Origin: Roseovarius tolerans
GTDB lineage: Bacteria; Pseudomonadota; Alphaproteobacteria; Rhodobacterales; Rhodobacteraceae
NCBI RefSeq assembly: GCF_900109855.1
Contig: NZ_FOBO01000013.1
Span: 1-64,000 of the forward strand
Direction: 5' to 3'
DNA length: 64,000 nucleotides
In this document: one piece after another, positions 1 through 8,349 of the stretch
Layout of the letters: the number at the start of each line of letters is the position of its first letter
Numbering within the stretch: the stretch's first letter is position 1
Notes under the pieces: generated by a model
What the model was told of the DNA's origin: nothing
The model's database searches: none
The model's input: the letters and a program-made list of their open reading frames with translations, nothing else
Made by a program: the position numbers and the translations under genes

Positions 1-226
1 TGCCAATCCCGGTCATAACCTCGCGCTCCGGCAGAAACCCGTGGCGCACCAAACGCTGGCGGCCCTCGTCGTCCAAAAGGTGCGCGTGACCGCCCATGAA
101 TTCGGACACCTCCGCGCGCACCGCAGTAGCCAGAAGTTCCTGCGCACCTGCTCGCAGAAGATCCGTCAGCGGATCAGGTGAAAAATCGCTTGGTTTTGCG
201 AAGTCGATAACTGTATTCTTGGTCAT
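1..226 (-). CDS. IS256-family transposase, N-terminal part (runs off the window)
   Basis: Reading the minus strand from the ATG at 226 gives 75 codons open to the window edge, starting MTKNTVIDFAKPSDFSPDPL. The pattern FSPDPLTDLLR, then a helix with AEVSEFM, then RLVRHGFLPEREVMTGIG is the conserved N-terminus of IS256-family (mutator-type) DDE transposases. A good ribosome binding site (AAAGGA) lies 8 bases before the ATG. The catalytic DDE residues fall outside the window, so it cannot be said whether the element is intact. The outer end of the insertion sequence should lie somewhere around 300-330, but its terminal repeat cannot be fixed without the other end. Confidence 0.85.
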   Translation of the reverse strand, partial: MTKNTVIDFAKPSDFSPDPLTDLLRAGAQELLATAVRAEVSEFMGGHAHLLDDEGRQRLVRHGFLPEREVMTGIG

Positions 227-673
227 GTGGCATATCCTTTTCTCAATGAGAATTGCGGCGCTTCAACAACGCCATGATATGCCGCCCATTCGGGCCGTCA
301 CCAACTTTCGGTTATAACTCTTGCTGTGAGCAAAAACGCTGTAGCGGATAGGTACAACCAAGTCTTAGTCATTATTCAATCTCCCCGAATAACGCGCCTG
401 CATAATTTCGAAATCAACAGGCCTCCACAATGTGAACACATTATAGCCGAGAAGTTACCGCATTTTCGCAAAGAAAGAGGAATCCTGAGCAAACGACCCG
501 AGTTTGCTCGGGATTGGGAAACAATCCAAATTCGAAGAAAGTATAACCCGCTTTTGTGAAACAGTTTACAGCGAATCGGCAGTGTTGATTGCTAAACATT
601 GAGGCAATCTAGTGCAATCTTGTGCCTGTACTGTGAGACACCTTCTCCGCACGTAGTCATGTGATTAATCGCG
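227..673. other. AT-richer spacer between IS element and secreted orphan, no credible gene
   Basis: This stretch is clearly less GC-rich than the rest of the window. It begins with the untranslated leader and probable terminal end of the IS256-type element. A 77-codon open frame at 326-559 starts with GTG and has no convincing ribosome binding site, no recognisable motif and no domain, so it is not called. A perfect 8-base inverted repeat lies at 487-509. The composition suggests acquired DNA. Confidence 0.5.
487..509. other. Perfect short inverted repeat
   Basis: GAGCAAAC, then seven bases (gacccga), then GTTTGCTC form a perfect 8-base-pair dyad. No T-run follows on either side, so it does not look like an intrinsic terminator. 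It could be an operator or a recombination site. No function is assigned. Confidence 0.35.
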
Positions 674-1147
674 TCAGCCCGAGACGTCACAAATGTATGC
701 TACTTTTTTTCCATCATTTCCGAACCAAGTCGCCTGACCCGAACTTCTCTCAAGTGCAAATTTCCATCGGTAATCAAGTTTGTTGCCAATACCCTCTCCC
801 GAATGAGCATTAAAATAGGCTCCTCGCTTTCCGACTGACGCCATCACTTTTCCCGCCTCATGATTGTGAGCGGTTTTCCAATCATTGGTCACGCCAATCA
901 GTTCAGCCATATCGTCGTCACTGCCTAACCCCCAACCGCCTTGTGGTGCGCACGCCACCATTTCAGAGGAAAAACTTGCGTGTAGACAATGCAAAGCGAC
1001 GCCGAATTGCGATGGTCTCCATAGCTCAAGCACAATTATACTGTCGTCCATCCCTCGACAAAGCACCTTCTCGTCGATGTTCTGTCCGCTGGCTAACGCA
1101 TAGATTGGGGCGGTTGCCAATAATAAGGAAAGGCTCAACTTTTTCAT
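674..1147 (-). CDS. Small secreted protein of unknown function
   Basis: A 157-residue protein with a classical signal peptide: MKKLSLSLLLATAPIYALA, probable cleavage after ALA near residue 19. The mature part has four cysteines (KVLCRG, LHCLHA, VACAP, YICDV) that could form two disulfides in the periplasm or outside the cell. The ATG at 1147 is preferred over a TTG four codons upstream because TTGGAG sits six bases before it as a ribosome binding site. No family was recognised. It lies alone, between AT-rich DNA carrying an IS element and the damaged end of the amidohydrolase gene, which suggests accessory origin. Confidence 0.7.
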   Translation of the reverse strand: MKKLSLSLLLATAPIYALASGQNIDEKVLCRGMDDSIIVLELWRPSQFGVALHCLHASFSSEMVACAPQGGWGLGSDDDMAELIGVTNDWKTAHNHEAGKVMASVGKRGAYFNAHSGEGIGNKLDYRWKFALERSSGQATWFGNDGKKVAYICDVSG

Positions 1148-1257
1148 CTGAAACTCCAAGTAAACCCGGCTTTAGCATGACGCCTGAGGATAATATGCCA
1201 ACACCAAAATACGTTGAGCCAGGTCATTTTTGCGACGATAAATTTGCTTGATAAGAG

Positions 1258-2505
1258 CTACTGGCGATACATCCAGTTAATTTGGTCAGATGACCGCTCT
1301 GGCCCGCTTGGCCGACCTTTATGCACGCCGCAGCGAACGTCGGCATTCACGCGAAGCAACCCATCCTTGCACGGGCACATGATCATGGCCGTCGGGTAGA
1401 TACCGTTGATGCGGCACGCATCATGCCCCGCCCCCGAGATGACATCCATATGCGCATGCCCGAGGCGGTCTGCCGCATCGCGAATGCGGTCTACGAGCCG
1501 TGCATCAAAAGCAGGAGGATCAAAGGCCCCGACGATCTCGGCACTGAACTTGACACCGATGTCGGCACAAAGACCCGGCGCGGTCTCGTTCAGCTCCGTG
1601 ACCATCGCCTCCAACGTCTCGAGCACATGGCTTCGGAAATCGACGGTGAAGACCACCTTTTCGGGAATGATGTTGCGGCTGTTGGGATAGACATCGATAT
1701 GGCCGATCGCACCAACTGCGTTCGGTTGATATTGCAGCGCTATTTCATGAACCAGCTCGGTTATCCGCGCGAGGGCGCGCCCCGCATTGCGGCGCATATA
1801 CATTGGCGTTGATCCGGTATGCTGTCCCTTGCCTGTGACGGTACATTCGATCCAGCGCAGCCCCTGCCCGTGTGTGACCACTCCGATCGGCTTGCCTTCT
1901 TCCTCAAGAATTGGGCCCTGCTCGATGTGCAATTCGAAAAACGCATGCATCTCGCGGGCACCTGCGGGTTCGGAGCCTTTCCAGCCGATCCTCTGCAACT
2001 CATCGCCAAACCGCTTGCCCGCAGCATCTGTGCGGTCATAGGCCCAATCCTTTTCGAGTACCCCGGCGAAGACACCAGAGGCCATCATCGCCGGTGCAAA
2101 GCGCGATCCCTCCTCGTTGGTCCAATTGGTCACGACGATCGGGTGCTTGGTTTGAATGTCCAGATCATTCAGGGTGCGGATGATCTCCAGCCCGGCCAGC
2201 ACGCCCAGAACACCGTCATACTTGCCGCCTGTCGGCTGCGTATCGAGATGGGACCCGACATAGACCGGGCGCGCATCCGGATCACCGCCCGCCCGGTGCG
2301 CAAACATGTTTCCCATGTCATCGACCCCGACGGTACAGCCCGCCTCCTCGCACCATTTCTGAAAAACGGCCCGGGCCTGACCATCCTCGTCGGTCAACGC
2401 CTGCCGGTTATTGCCGCCCGCAACACCAGGACCGATTTCGGCCATTTCCATGAGGCTTCGCCAAAGCCGTTCGCCATTGCTTTTCAGGTTTTCACCGCTT
2501 GCCAT
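1258..2505 (-). CDS. M20-family amidohydrolase (N-carbamoyl amino acid hydrolase/ureidopropionase type), C-terminus replaced
   Basis: This protein belongs to the Zn-dependent hydantoinase/carbamoylase branch of peptidase family M20, which hydrolyses N-carbamoyl amino acids or beta-ureidopropionate in the cytoplasm. Visible metal-site motifs are GSHLDT (His86), KYDG (Asp97), NEEG (Glu132) and LHIEQGP. The long dimerisation domain and GAGHDA follow normally. After CPCKDGL (about residue 383), family members continue SHNE, whose His is the last metal ligand, plus roughly 25 residues. Here the frame instead runs into 32 unrelated residues ending NWMYRQ. The gene therefore appears broken at its 3' end by a rearrangement and is probably inactive. 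The exact substrate cannot be told. Confidence 0.8.
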   Translation of the reverse strand: MASGENLKSNGERLWRSLMEMAEIGPGVAGGNNRQALTDEDGQARAVFQKWCEEAGCTVGVDDMGNMFAHRAGGDPDARPVYVGSHLDTQPTGGKYDGVLGVLAGLEIIRTLNDLDIQTKHPIVVTNWTNEEGSRFAPAMMASGVFAGVLEKDWAYDRTDAAGKRFGDELQRIGWKGSEPAGAREMHAFFELHIEQGPILEEEGKPIGVVTHGQGLRWIECTVTGKGQHTGSTPMYMRRNAGRALARITELVHEIALQYQPNAVGAIGHIDVYPNSRNIIPEKVVFTVDFRSHVLETLEAMVTELNETAPGLCADIGVKFSAEIVGAFDPPAFDARLVDRIRDAADRLGHAHMDVISGAGHDACRINGIYPTAMIMCPCKDGLLRVNADVRCGVHKGRPSGPERSSDQINWMYRQ

Positions 2506-2654
2506 AGTCGCACCATCTCTTCCAGAGTTCTGAATTTGCTGGCTAGCATGCGTAAAAAAGTAAGAAGAACAACGTCAAAATGACCTTGCGGATCAACTCG
2601 CCGTCTGACCTCGGCACTATTGGGACAGGTTCACTCCCATGCCGTCACGATGAC

Positions 2655-3030
2655 AGCACCCTGCGCCCCGAACCGTGCCCCCGACCGATTGTCGAGGGCC
2701 CGGAGATGGCGGTGGTGGTCGGCTACGGCGGGATCGACTGCGACGAATTCGGTCGCATTATCGTGCGCTTCCAACGGGATCTTGATGGCGCGCATTCGAT
2801 GCGCTGCCGGGTCAGTCAGACCTGAGCCTCGCGCGGATGGGGCGGTATGGTGGTTTCGCGCGTCGGCATGGAGTTGATCGTCGAGCACCTGCAAGGCGCA
2901 CCCCGCCACGCCGATCGTAACTGGCTGCGTCTATAACGGCATCAACGCTCCACCCTCCCCGCTCACAGAAGACGCTCGATCTGCAAAATCAAGTGCCATC
3001 ATGGCGAAGCCTTCAACGAACTCAGGCCCA
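2655..3030 (+). pseudogene. Decayed fragment of a type VI secretion VgrG protein
   Basis: Reading the plus strand across frames gives VgrG core segments in the correct order. These are RPEPCPRPIVEGPEMAVVVG, then DEFGRIIVRFQRD, then CRVSQ, an in-frame TGA (2823-2825), RGWGGMVVSRVGMELIVEHL, a frameshift, PIVTGCVYNG, and after another shift GEAFNELR. In intact VgrG spike proteins these segments are continuous (compare DEYGRVKVQFHWD and GAGWGGMFIPRIGMEVVVEF). At least one stop and two frameshifts show a dead remnant. No other type VI gene is present in the window. Confidence 0.75.
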
Positions 3031-3124
3031 CCGCCCATATCGGCTCCACGAACGCGCCTATCCGCTGCTGCGGGCCGCTCGGCCCGGTTGCGCGAGATGT
3101 TGGCAGCCCCGACCCGTCACCGCC

Positions 3125-3775
3125 TCAGTAGGTGCCCGCCACGTATTTTGCGATCGCGCCACCGCGCGAATTGACGTCGAGTTTCTGATAGATCGCCTTG
3201 AGGTAATATTTCACCGTATTCTCCGACAGGCCAAGCCGCGCGGAAATCTGGAAATTCGTCAGCCCGTCGACCAGCAGCCCCAGAATTTCGTGCTCGCGCC
3301 GGGTCAGGCTATCGCCCTGCTCGCCCATCAACCGCTTGAGGATCTCCACTGGCAACAGGCTGTGCCCTTCCACGAGGTTCCCCAGAATGCGCGGCAGGCT
3401 GGTCAGCACCTGCCCCATCATGCAGACCGCATGCGCCCCCGCCTTCACGGCCGTGCGGATAAACGCGAACTCGCTCTCCTCGGCCACCACCACCACCATC
3501 ACGCGCGGATGATCGCGGCGCAGCGTCTCCAGAACCCGGCCCAGATCGGCATCTGCAAGCCGCACGCCCAACACCACGATGGCAGGACCGTGGCGCGCCC
3601 CCAAAGCTTTTCGCAGGCTGGCCAGATCAGTCGCGAAAGAGCCAAGCCGCACCTGCGCCATCTGTGCCACGAGCGACCCCAATCCCTGACAGACAATCAA
3701 TTGCCGGTCGGCCACGATCACCTCGGGCACACCCTGTTCCGCGTCCTGAGCGGTCGCTTCCGTCATGTCTCGCAC
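3125..3775 (-). CDS. LuxR-type transcriptional regulator with degenerate receiver domain
   Basis: The N-terminal ~120 residues resemble a response-regulator receiver ([15 protein letters not shown]). The usual phospho-acceptor aspartate strand reads [10 protein letters not shown], with Gly where Asp is expected, so phosphorylation is unlikely. The C-terminal ~65 residues are a NarL/FixJ-type helix-turn-helix: [20 protein letters not shown], then [17 protein letters not shown]. The GTG at 3775 is chosen because GGAGGAG lies upstream at good spacing; an ATG at 3766 is the alternative. It is transcribed away from the sgaA-mclA-mtkAB operon and is the obvious candidate regulator of it (inference from position). 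Confidence 0.85.
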   Translation of the reverse strand: MRDMTEATAQDAEQGVPEVIVADRQLIVCQGLGSLVAQMAQVRLGSFATDLASLRKALGARHGPAIVVLGVRLADADLGRVLETLRRDHPRVMVVVVAEESEFAFIRTAVKAGAHAVCMMGQVLTSLPRILGNLVEGHSLLPVEILKRLMGEQGDSLTRREHEILGLLVDGLTNFQISARLGLSENTVKYYLKAIYQKLDVNSRGGAIAKYVAGTY

Positions 3776-3869
3776 GGTCTCCTCCTCCGTAAGGATCAAG
3801 TAAGACCAATGAACACTCTGAAATCAAACAATTTTTCAGCATGCAACCGCATGCCGGGGCTGCCCCACC

Positions 3870-3888
3870 GGGTAGGGCACCCCTACCC
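3870..3888. promoter_or_regulatory. Dyad in the luxR-sgaA divergent spacer, candidate operator
   Basis: GGGTAGGG, cac, CCCTACCC is a perfect 8-base inverted repeat, flanked by further G/C-run motifs (ggggctgcccc just upstream, aggggcac just downstream). It lies between the divergent regulator and sgaA, about 105 bases before the sgaA start. A LuxR-type dimer site is plausible. The assignment rests on symmetry and position only. Confidence 0.4.
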
Positions 3889-3993
3889 GCAGGGGCACAA
3901 CGCCCCCCGCATGGCCGCGCTTTCCCATGCGCGCGGGCATTACCGGGCAGACATGCGACAGCAATAAAAGGGGCAACCTGAGAGGAGGACCCC

Positions 3994-5199
3994 ATGAACG
4001 GCAACACCCATCTATTCATCCCCGGCCCCACCAATATCCCCGAGGAGGTGCGTCGCGCGATGAACGTACCGATGGAGGACATGCGCGCCCCCGATTTCGG
4101 TGATTTCGTATCACCGCTGCTGGCGGATCTGAAAAAGGTGTTCCGCACCGAGACTGGCCGCGTCTTCGTCTTCCCCGGCTCCGGCACCGGCGCGTGGGAG
4201 TCCGCGATCACCAATACGCTCAACACCGGCGACCGCGTGCTGATGTCCCGTTTTGGCCAGTTTTCAATGCTTTGGGTCGATATGGCCGAGCGGCTCGGCC
4301 TTGATGTGGACGTGATCGACGTCGACTGGGGCAAGGGTGTGCCGGTCGAGGATTATGCCGCCCGCCTCGCCGCCGACAAGGGCCACACGATCAAGGCAGT
4401 GTTCGCCACCCATAACGAGACCGCCACAGGTGTCACCTCCAATATCGCCGCTATCCGTGCCGCGCTCGACGCCACCGATCACCCGGCGCTTCTCTTCGTC
4501 GATGGCGTCAGTTCCATCGGCTCGATCGAGTTCGAGATGGAGGACTGGGGCGTCGATCTTGCCGTCGCCGGGTCGCAAAAGGGCTTCATGCTTCCTGCCG
4601 GGCTTGGCTTGCTCGCAGTGAGCGAAAAGGCTCTCGCCGCCCATGAGCGCGCCAATATGCCGCGCTGCTATTTCAGCTTCGCCGACATGATCCGCCTGAA
4701 CGACACCGGCTATTTCCCCTACACGCCCCCCACTCAGCTGCTGCGGGGCCTGCGCGTCTCGCTCGACATGCTGCTCGGTGCCGGGATCGAAAGCGTATGG
4801 GACCGCCACCACCGCCTCGCCTCGGGCGTGCGTGCTGCCGTCGCCGAATGGCAGGGCTGCCGCCTCGTGGCCGACGGCCCCGAATTGCACTCTGACACCG
4901 TGTCCGCGATCTACGCCCCGGACGGCATCGACGCCCGCACGGTGATCGAGACGGCGTATCACAAATACCAGACCTCGCTCGGCTCCGGCCTCGCAAAACT
5001 CGCCGGTCGCGCCTTCCGCATTGGCCACCTCGGGTCACTCAATCCGGTGATGCTCTGCGGCGCGCTGTCGGCCGCTGAAATGGCGCTCTGCGACGCAGGC
5101 GCGGCCATCACCCCCGGTCAGGGCGTGGCCGCCGCCCAAGAGGCGTTTCGCCAGACCCCCCCCCCGGTGCAGGCCCGCACTGCCATCCGCGCCGCGTAA
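3994..5199 (+). CDS. sgaA: Serine-glyoxylate aminotransferase
   Basis: A 401-residue class V PLP-dependent aminotransferase. It moves the amino group of serine to glyoxylate, giving hydroxypyruvate and glycine. The N-terminus HLFIPGPTNIPEEVRRAM, ATHNETATGV, LLFVDGVSSIGS and the PLP-lysine motif VAGSQKG (Lys196) are all typical. The central FPYTPPTQLLRGLR resembles the methylotroph SgaA more than the aspartate-glyoxylate enzyme BhcA, although that relative cannot be fully excluded. AGAGGAGGA precedes the start. It is the first gene of a four-gene operon with malyl-CoA lyase and malate-CoA ligase, which fits glyoxylate handling in the serine cycle. Confidence 0.88.
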   Translation: MNGNTHLFIPGPTNIPEEVRRAMNVPMEDMRAPDFGDFVSPLLADLKKVFRTETGRVFVFPGSGTGAWESAITNTLNTGDRVLMSRFGQFSMLWVDMAERLGLDVDVIDVDWGKGVPVEDYAARLAADKGHTIKAVFATHNETATGVTSNIAAIRAALDATDHPALLFVDGVSSIGSIEFEMEDWGVDLAVAGSQKGFMLPAGLGLLAVSEKALAAHERANMPRCYFSFADMIRLNDTGYFPYTPPTQLLRGLRVSLDMLLGAGIESVWDRHHRLASGVRAAVAEWQGCRLVADGPELHSDTVSAIYAPDGIDARTVIETAYHKYQTSLGSGLAKLAGRAFRIGHLGSLNPVMLCGALSAAEMALCDAGAAITPGQGVAAAQEAFRQTPPPVQARTAIRAA

Positions 5200-5211
5200 A
5201 AGGATCACACA

Positions 5212-6153
5212 ATGAGCTACACCCTGCACCCGCTGAAAAAGCAACGCCTGCAACGCTCGGAACTCGCCGTGCCCGGCTCCAATCCGACGATGATCGAAAA
5301 AGCGGCGGACTCGGATGTCGATTACATCTTCTTCGACCTTGAAGATGCCGTCGCGCCGCCCGACAAGATTCAGGCCCGCGCCAACATCGTTCAGGCCCTC
5401 AATGACATCGACTGGAAGGCCAAGGGCAAGACCATCTCGATCCGCATCAACGGGCTCGACACCCATTACATGTATCGCGACGTGGTCGAGATCGTCGAAC
5501 AGGCGGGCCAGCACCTCGACACCATCCTCGTGCCCAAGGTGGGCGTGCCCTCCGATCTCTATACCGTAGAAACCATGGTCAGCCAGATCGAGGAGGCCAT
5601 GGGCTTCACCCACCAGATCGGGCTTGAGGCGCTGATCGAGACCGCGCTCGGCATGGCCAATGTCGAGGCGATCGCTGCCGCCCCAAGTCGGCTTGAGGCG
5701 CTGCATTTCGGGGTGGCCGATTACGCCGCCTCGAACCGGGCGCGCACCGTGGTGATCGGCGGGCTCAACCCCGACTACCCCGGCGATCAGTGGCATTTTG
5801 CGCTGTCGCGCATGACCGTCGCCTGCCGCGCCTATGGGCTGCGCGCCATCGACGGTCCGTTCGGCGATTTCAGCGACCCCGAGGGCTACACGCTCAGCGC
5901 CAAACGCGCCGCCACCCTCGGGATCGAAGGCAAATGGGCCATCCATCCCAGCCAGATCGCACTGGCCAACGATGTCTTCTCACCCCCCGACGCCGAGGTG
6001 ACCCGCGCCCGCCGCATCCTTGAGGAGCTCAAGAAGGCAGCCGCCGAAGGAAAGGGGGCCGCCAGCCTCGACGGCAAGATGATCGACGCGGCGAGCGAAC
6101 GGATGGCCAACAACGTGCTCAGCGTCGCCGACGCCATAGCCGCCAAGGGATAA
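5212..6153 (+). CDS. mclA: L-malyl-CoA lyase
   Basis: A 313-residue member of the HpcH/HpaI-CitE lyase family. It splits L-malyl-CoA into acetyl-CoA and glyoxylate with Mg2+. Conserved features are SELAVPGSNP, FFDLEDAVAP (Asp42-Glu44-Asp45 region), IRINGLDTHYMYRDVV, LIETALGMANVEAIA, FGVADYAAS, RAIDGPFGDFSDPEGY and KWAIHPSQI. The whole chain matches the serine-cycle MclA of methylotrophs better than the broader Mcl1. It starts 12 bases after sgaA with AAGGA before the ATG, and is followed at 15 bases by mtkA, whose product supplies malyl-CoA. Confidence 0.92.
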   Translation: MSYTLHPLKKQRLQRSELAVPGSNPTMIEKAADSDVDYIFFDLEDAVAPPDKIQARANIVQALNDIDWKAKGKTISIRINGLDTHYMYRDVVEIVEQAGQHLDTILVPKVGVPSDLYTVETMVSQIEEAMGFTHQIGLEALIETALGMANVEAIAAAPSRLEALHFGVADYAASNRARTVVIGGLNPDYPGDQWHFALSRMTVACRAYGLRAIDGPFGDFSDPEGYTLSAKRAATLGIEGKWAIHPSQIALANDVFSPPDAEVTRARRILEELKKAAAEGKGAASLDGKMIDAASERMANNVLSVADAIAAKG

Positions 6154-6168
6154 AGGGAGGAACATCTA

Positions 6169-7362
6169 ATGGATATCCATGAATTTCAGGCCAAGGACAT
6201 GCTCAAGCGTTTCGGCGTGCAGGTGCCGCGCGGCGGCATCGCCTACAGCCCCGAACAGGCGGTCTATCGCGCCTCGGAACTGTCGGGCGACAAATGGGTG
6301 GTCAAGGCGCAGATCCACTCCGGAGCGCGCGGCAAGGCGGGCGGCGTCAAGATCTGCAAATCCGAAAAAGAGATCAGCGAGGCCGCAAGCTGGATGCTGG
6401 GCCGGATGCTGGTCACCCATCAGACCGGACCCCAAGGCAAGATGGTCAGCCGCCTCTATGTCGAAGAGGCCACGGACATCGCGCAGGAAATCTATCTCGG
6501 CTTCGTGATGGACCGCAAGGAAGAGCGCGTCGTCGTTGTCGCGTCCGGTCAGGGCGGCATGGAGATCGAGGAAATTTCCTCGCAGGAACCGGAGTCGATC
6601 ATCCGGTCCGTGGTCGATCCGGCGGTCGGCATGCAGAGCTTTCAGGCCCGCGAGATCGCCTTTTCCCTCGGCCTCGACGCGGCCCTCATCCCGCAGGCGG
6701 TCAAGACCATCATCGGCTGCTACAAGATGATGGAGGAAACCGACGCCAACATGGTCGAGATCAACCCTCTCGTCGTCACCGGCTCGGGTGAGATCATGGC
6801 GCTTGATGCCAAGGTCAGCTTTGACGACAACGCCCTTTTCCGTCGCCCCGAAATCTCGGAACTGCGCGACAAGAGCCAGGAAGACCCGCGCGAGACCTTC
6901 GCCAGCGATCGCGGCCTCAGCTATATCGGGCTCGAGGGCGAGATCGGCTGCATCGTCAACGGCGCGGGGCTCGCCATGGCCACGCTCGACATGATCAAGA
7001 TGGCGGGCGGCGAACCTGCAAACTTTCTCGACGTGGGCGGCGGGGCCAGCCCCGAACGCGTGCTGATGTCGTTTCAGGCGGTTCTCAACGACCCCAATGT
7101 AGAGGCGATCCTCGTCAACATCTTCGCCGGGATCAACCGATGCGACTGGATCGCCGAAGGCGTCATCCGCGCGGTCAAGGAACTGGAACTGACCATGCCG
7201 CTCGTGGTGCGCCTCTCGGGCACCAATGTCGAAGAGGGCAAGCGCCTGATCGCCGAAAGCGGCCTGCCGATCCACACTGCCGAAACACTCGCCGACGCCG
7301 CCGATCTGGTGGTGCGCGCCTGGTCCGACACCAAACCCAACTCCGCGAAAGGAGCCGCATGA
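6169..7362 (+). CDS. mtkA: Malate-CoA ligase (malate thiokinase) beta subunit
   Basis: A 397-residue ATP-grasp protein like succinyl-CoA synthetase beta. With MtkB it makes malyl-CoA from malate, CoA and ATP. It opens [40 protein letters not shown] is the ATP-grasp nucleotide loop, MVEINPLVV carries metal-binding residues, and GGGASPERV and [12 protein letters not shown] are the CoA-ligase signature segments. SucC itself is very similar. The assignment to malate rests on the direct linkage with mclA and sgaA. GGGAGGA lies before the start, and the stop overlaps the mtkB start. Confidence 0.88.
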   Translation: MDIHEFQAKDMLKRFGVQVPRGGIAYSPEQAVYRASELSGDKWVVKAQIHSGARGKAGGVKICKSEKEISEAASWMLGRMLVTHQTGPQGKMVSRLYVEEATDIAQEIYLGFVMDRKEERVVVVASGQGGMEIEEISSQEPESIIRSVVDPAVGMQSFQAREIAFSLGLDAALIPQAVKTIIGCYKMMEETDANMVEINPLVVTGSGEIMALDAKVSFDDNALFRRPEISELRDKSQEDPRETFASDRGLSYIGLEGEIGCIVNGAGLAMATLDMIKMAGGEPANFLDVGGGASPERVLMSFQAVLNDPNVEAILVNIFAGINRCDWIAEGVIRAVKELELTMPLVVRLSGTNVEEGKRLIAESGLPIHTAETLADAADLVVRAWSDTKPNSAKGAA

Positions 7363-8243
7363 TGGCCATTCTCATAGATCAGAGCAGCCGCGTCCTTGTC
7401 ACCGGCCTGACGGGCCGCATCGGCAGCTTTCACGCCGAGGACATGATCAAGCACGGCACCAACGTCGTGGGCGGCGTCACCCCCGGTAAGGGCGGTACCA
7501 AGCATAACGGCCTGCCCGTCTTCAACACGGTCAAAGGAGCCGTGGCCGAAACCGAGGCCGACCTCGTGATCTGTTTCGTGCCGCCCCCCTTTGCCGCCGA
7601 CAGCATCATGGAGGCAGCGGATGCCGGCATCACCACCTGCGTCTGCATCGCCGACGGCATCCCCGCGCGCGACATGATCAAAGTGAAACGCTACATGCGC
7701 CGCTACAAGGCCGAGCGCCGAATGCGCCTCATCGGCCCCAACTGCGCCGGGATCATCACCCCCGGCCAGGCATTCGCCGGTCTGATGCCGCCGCATATCT
7801 ACGCACCGGGCCGCGTCGGCATCGTCGGGCGCTCCGGAACCCTCGGCTATGAGGCCGCAAGCCAGATGAAGGATCGCGGCATCGGCGTGTCGACCTCTGT
7901 GGGCATCGGCGGCGACCCGATCAACGGCTCGTCTTTCCGCGATATTCTCGAGCTTTTCGAGAATGATCCCGATACCGACGCCGTTGTCATGGTCGGCGAA
8001 ATCGGCGGCCCACAGGAGGCCGAGGCCGCCGCCTATATCCGCGACCACATGACCAAGCCGGTCGCCGCCTATATCGCCGGTCTCTCGGCCCCCAAGGGGC
8101 GGCGCATGGGCCATGCCGGGGCCATCGTCTCGGCCTTCGGCGAATCGGCGCAGGAAAAGGTCGAGATCCTGTCTGAGGCCGGCGTCACCATCGTGCCGAC
8201 ACCCTCGTCCTTCGGCGAGGTGGTCGAGCGCATGGTCGCCTGA
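7359..8243 (+). CDS. mtkB: Malate-CoA ligase (malate thiokinase) alpha subunit
   Basis: A 294-residue homolog of SucD. The CoA-binding Rossmann domain opens with [19 protein letters not shown]. It is followed by [38 protein letters not shown] and the active-site phosphohistidine loop RRMGHAGAI (His252). The gene starts ATGATG, with the first ATG inside the mtkA stop (ATGA overlap), indicating translational coupling. It ends the operon. Serine-cycle partners such as hydroxypyruvate reductase, glycerate kinase, PEP carboxylase and formate-THF ligase are not in the window. Confidence 0.88.
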   Translation: MMAILIDQSSRVLVTGLTGRIGSFHAEDMIKHGTNVVGGVTPGKGGTKHNGLPVFNTVKGAVAETEADLVICFVPPPFAADSIMEAADAGITTCVCIADGIPARDMIKVKRYMRRYKAERRMRLIGPNCAGIITPGQAFAGLMPPHIYAPGRVGIVGRSGTLGYEAASQMKDRGIGVSTSVGIGGDPINGSSFRDILELFENDPDTDAVVMVGEIGGPQEAEAAAYIRDHMTKPVAAYIAGLSAPKGRRMGHAGAIVSAFGESAQEKVEILSEAGVTIVPTPSSFGEVVERMVA

Positions 8244-8349
8244 TCCATCGAAAACCGGGGCTGTTCGCACCTTGCGGCGGCCCCGATCCGGCCTTGCCGC
8301 CACGCGCACCCCATCCTAGGCTCCGGCAAACTCCAGCCAAAGGTGCCCG

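Noticed and set aside
326-559. 77-codon frame in the AT-rich region
   Set aside because: No ribosome site, no motif, and low-GC DNA gives no coding bias to judge by.
2993-3967. 324-codon plus-strand frame across the LuxR regulator
   Set aside because: Antisense to a regulator with recognisable helix-turn-helix; the translation is His/Arg-rich and featureless.
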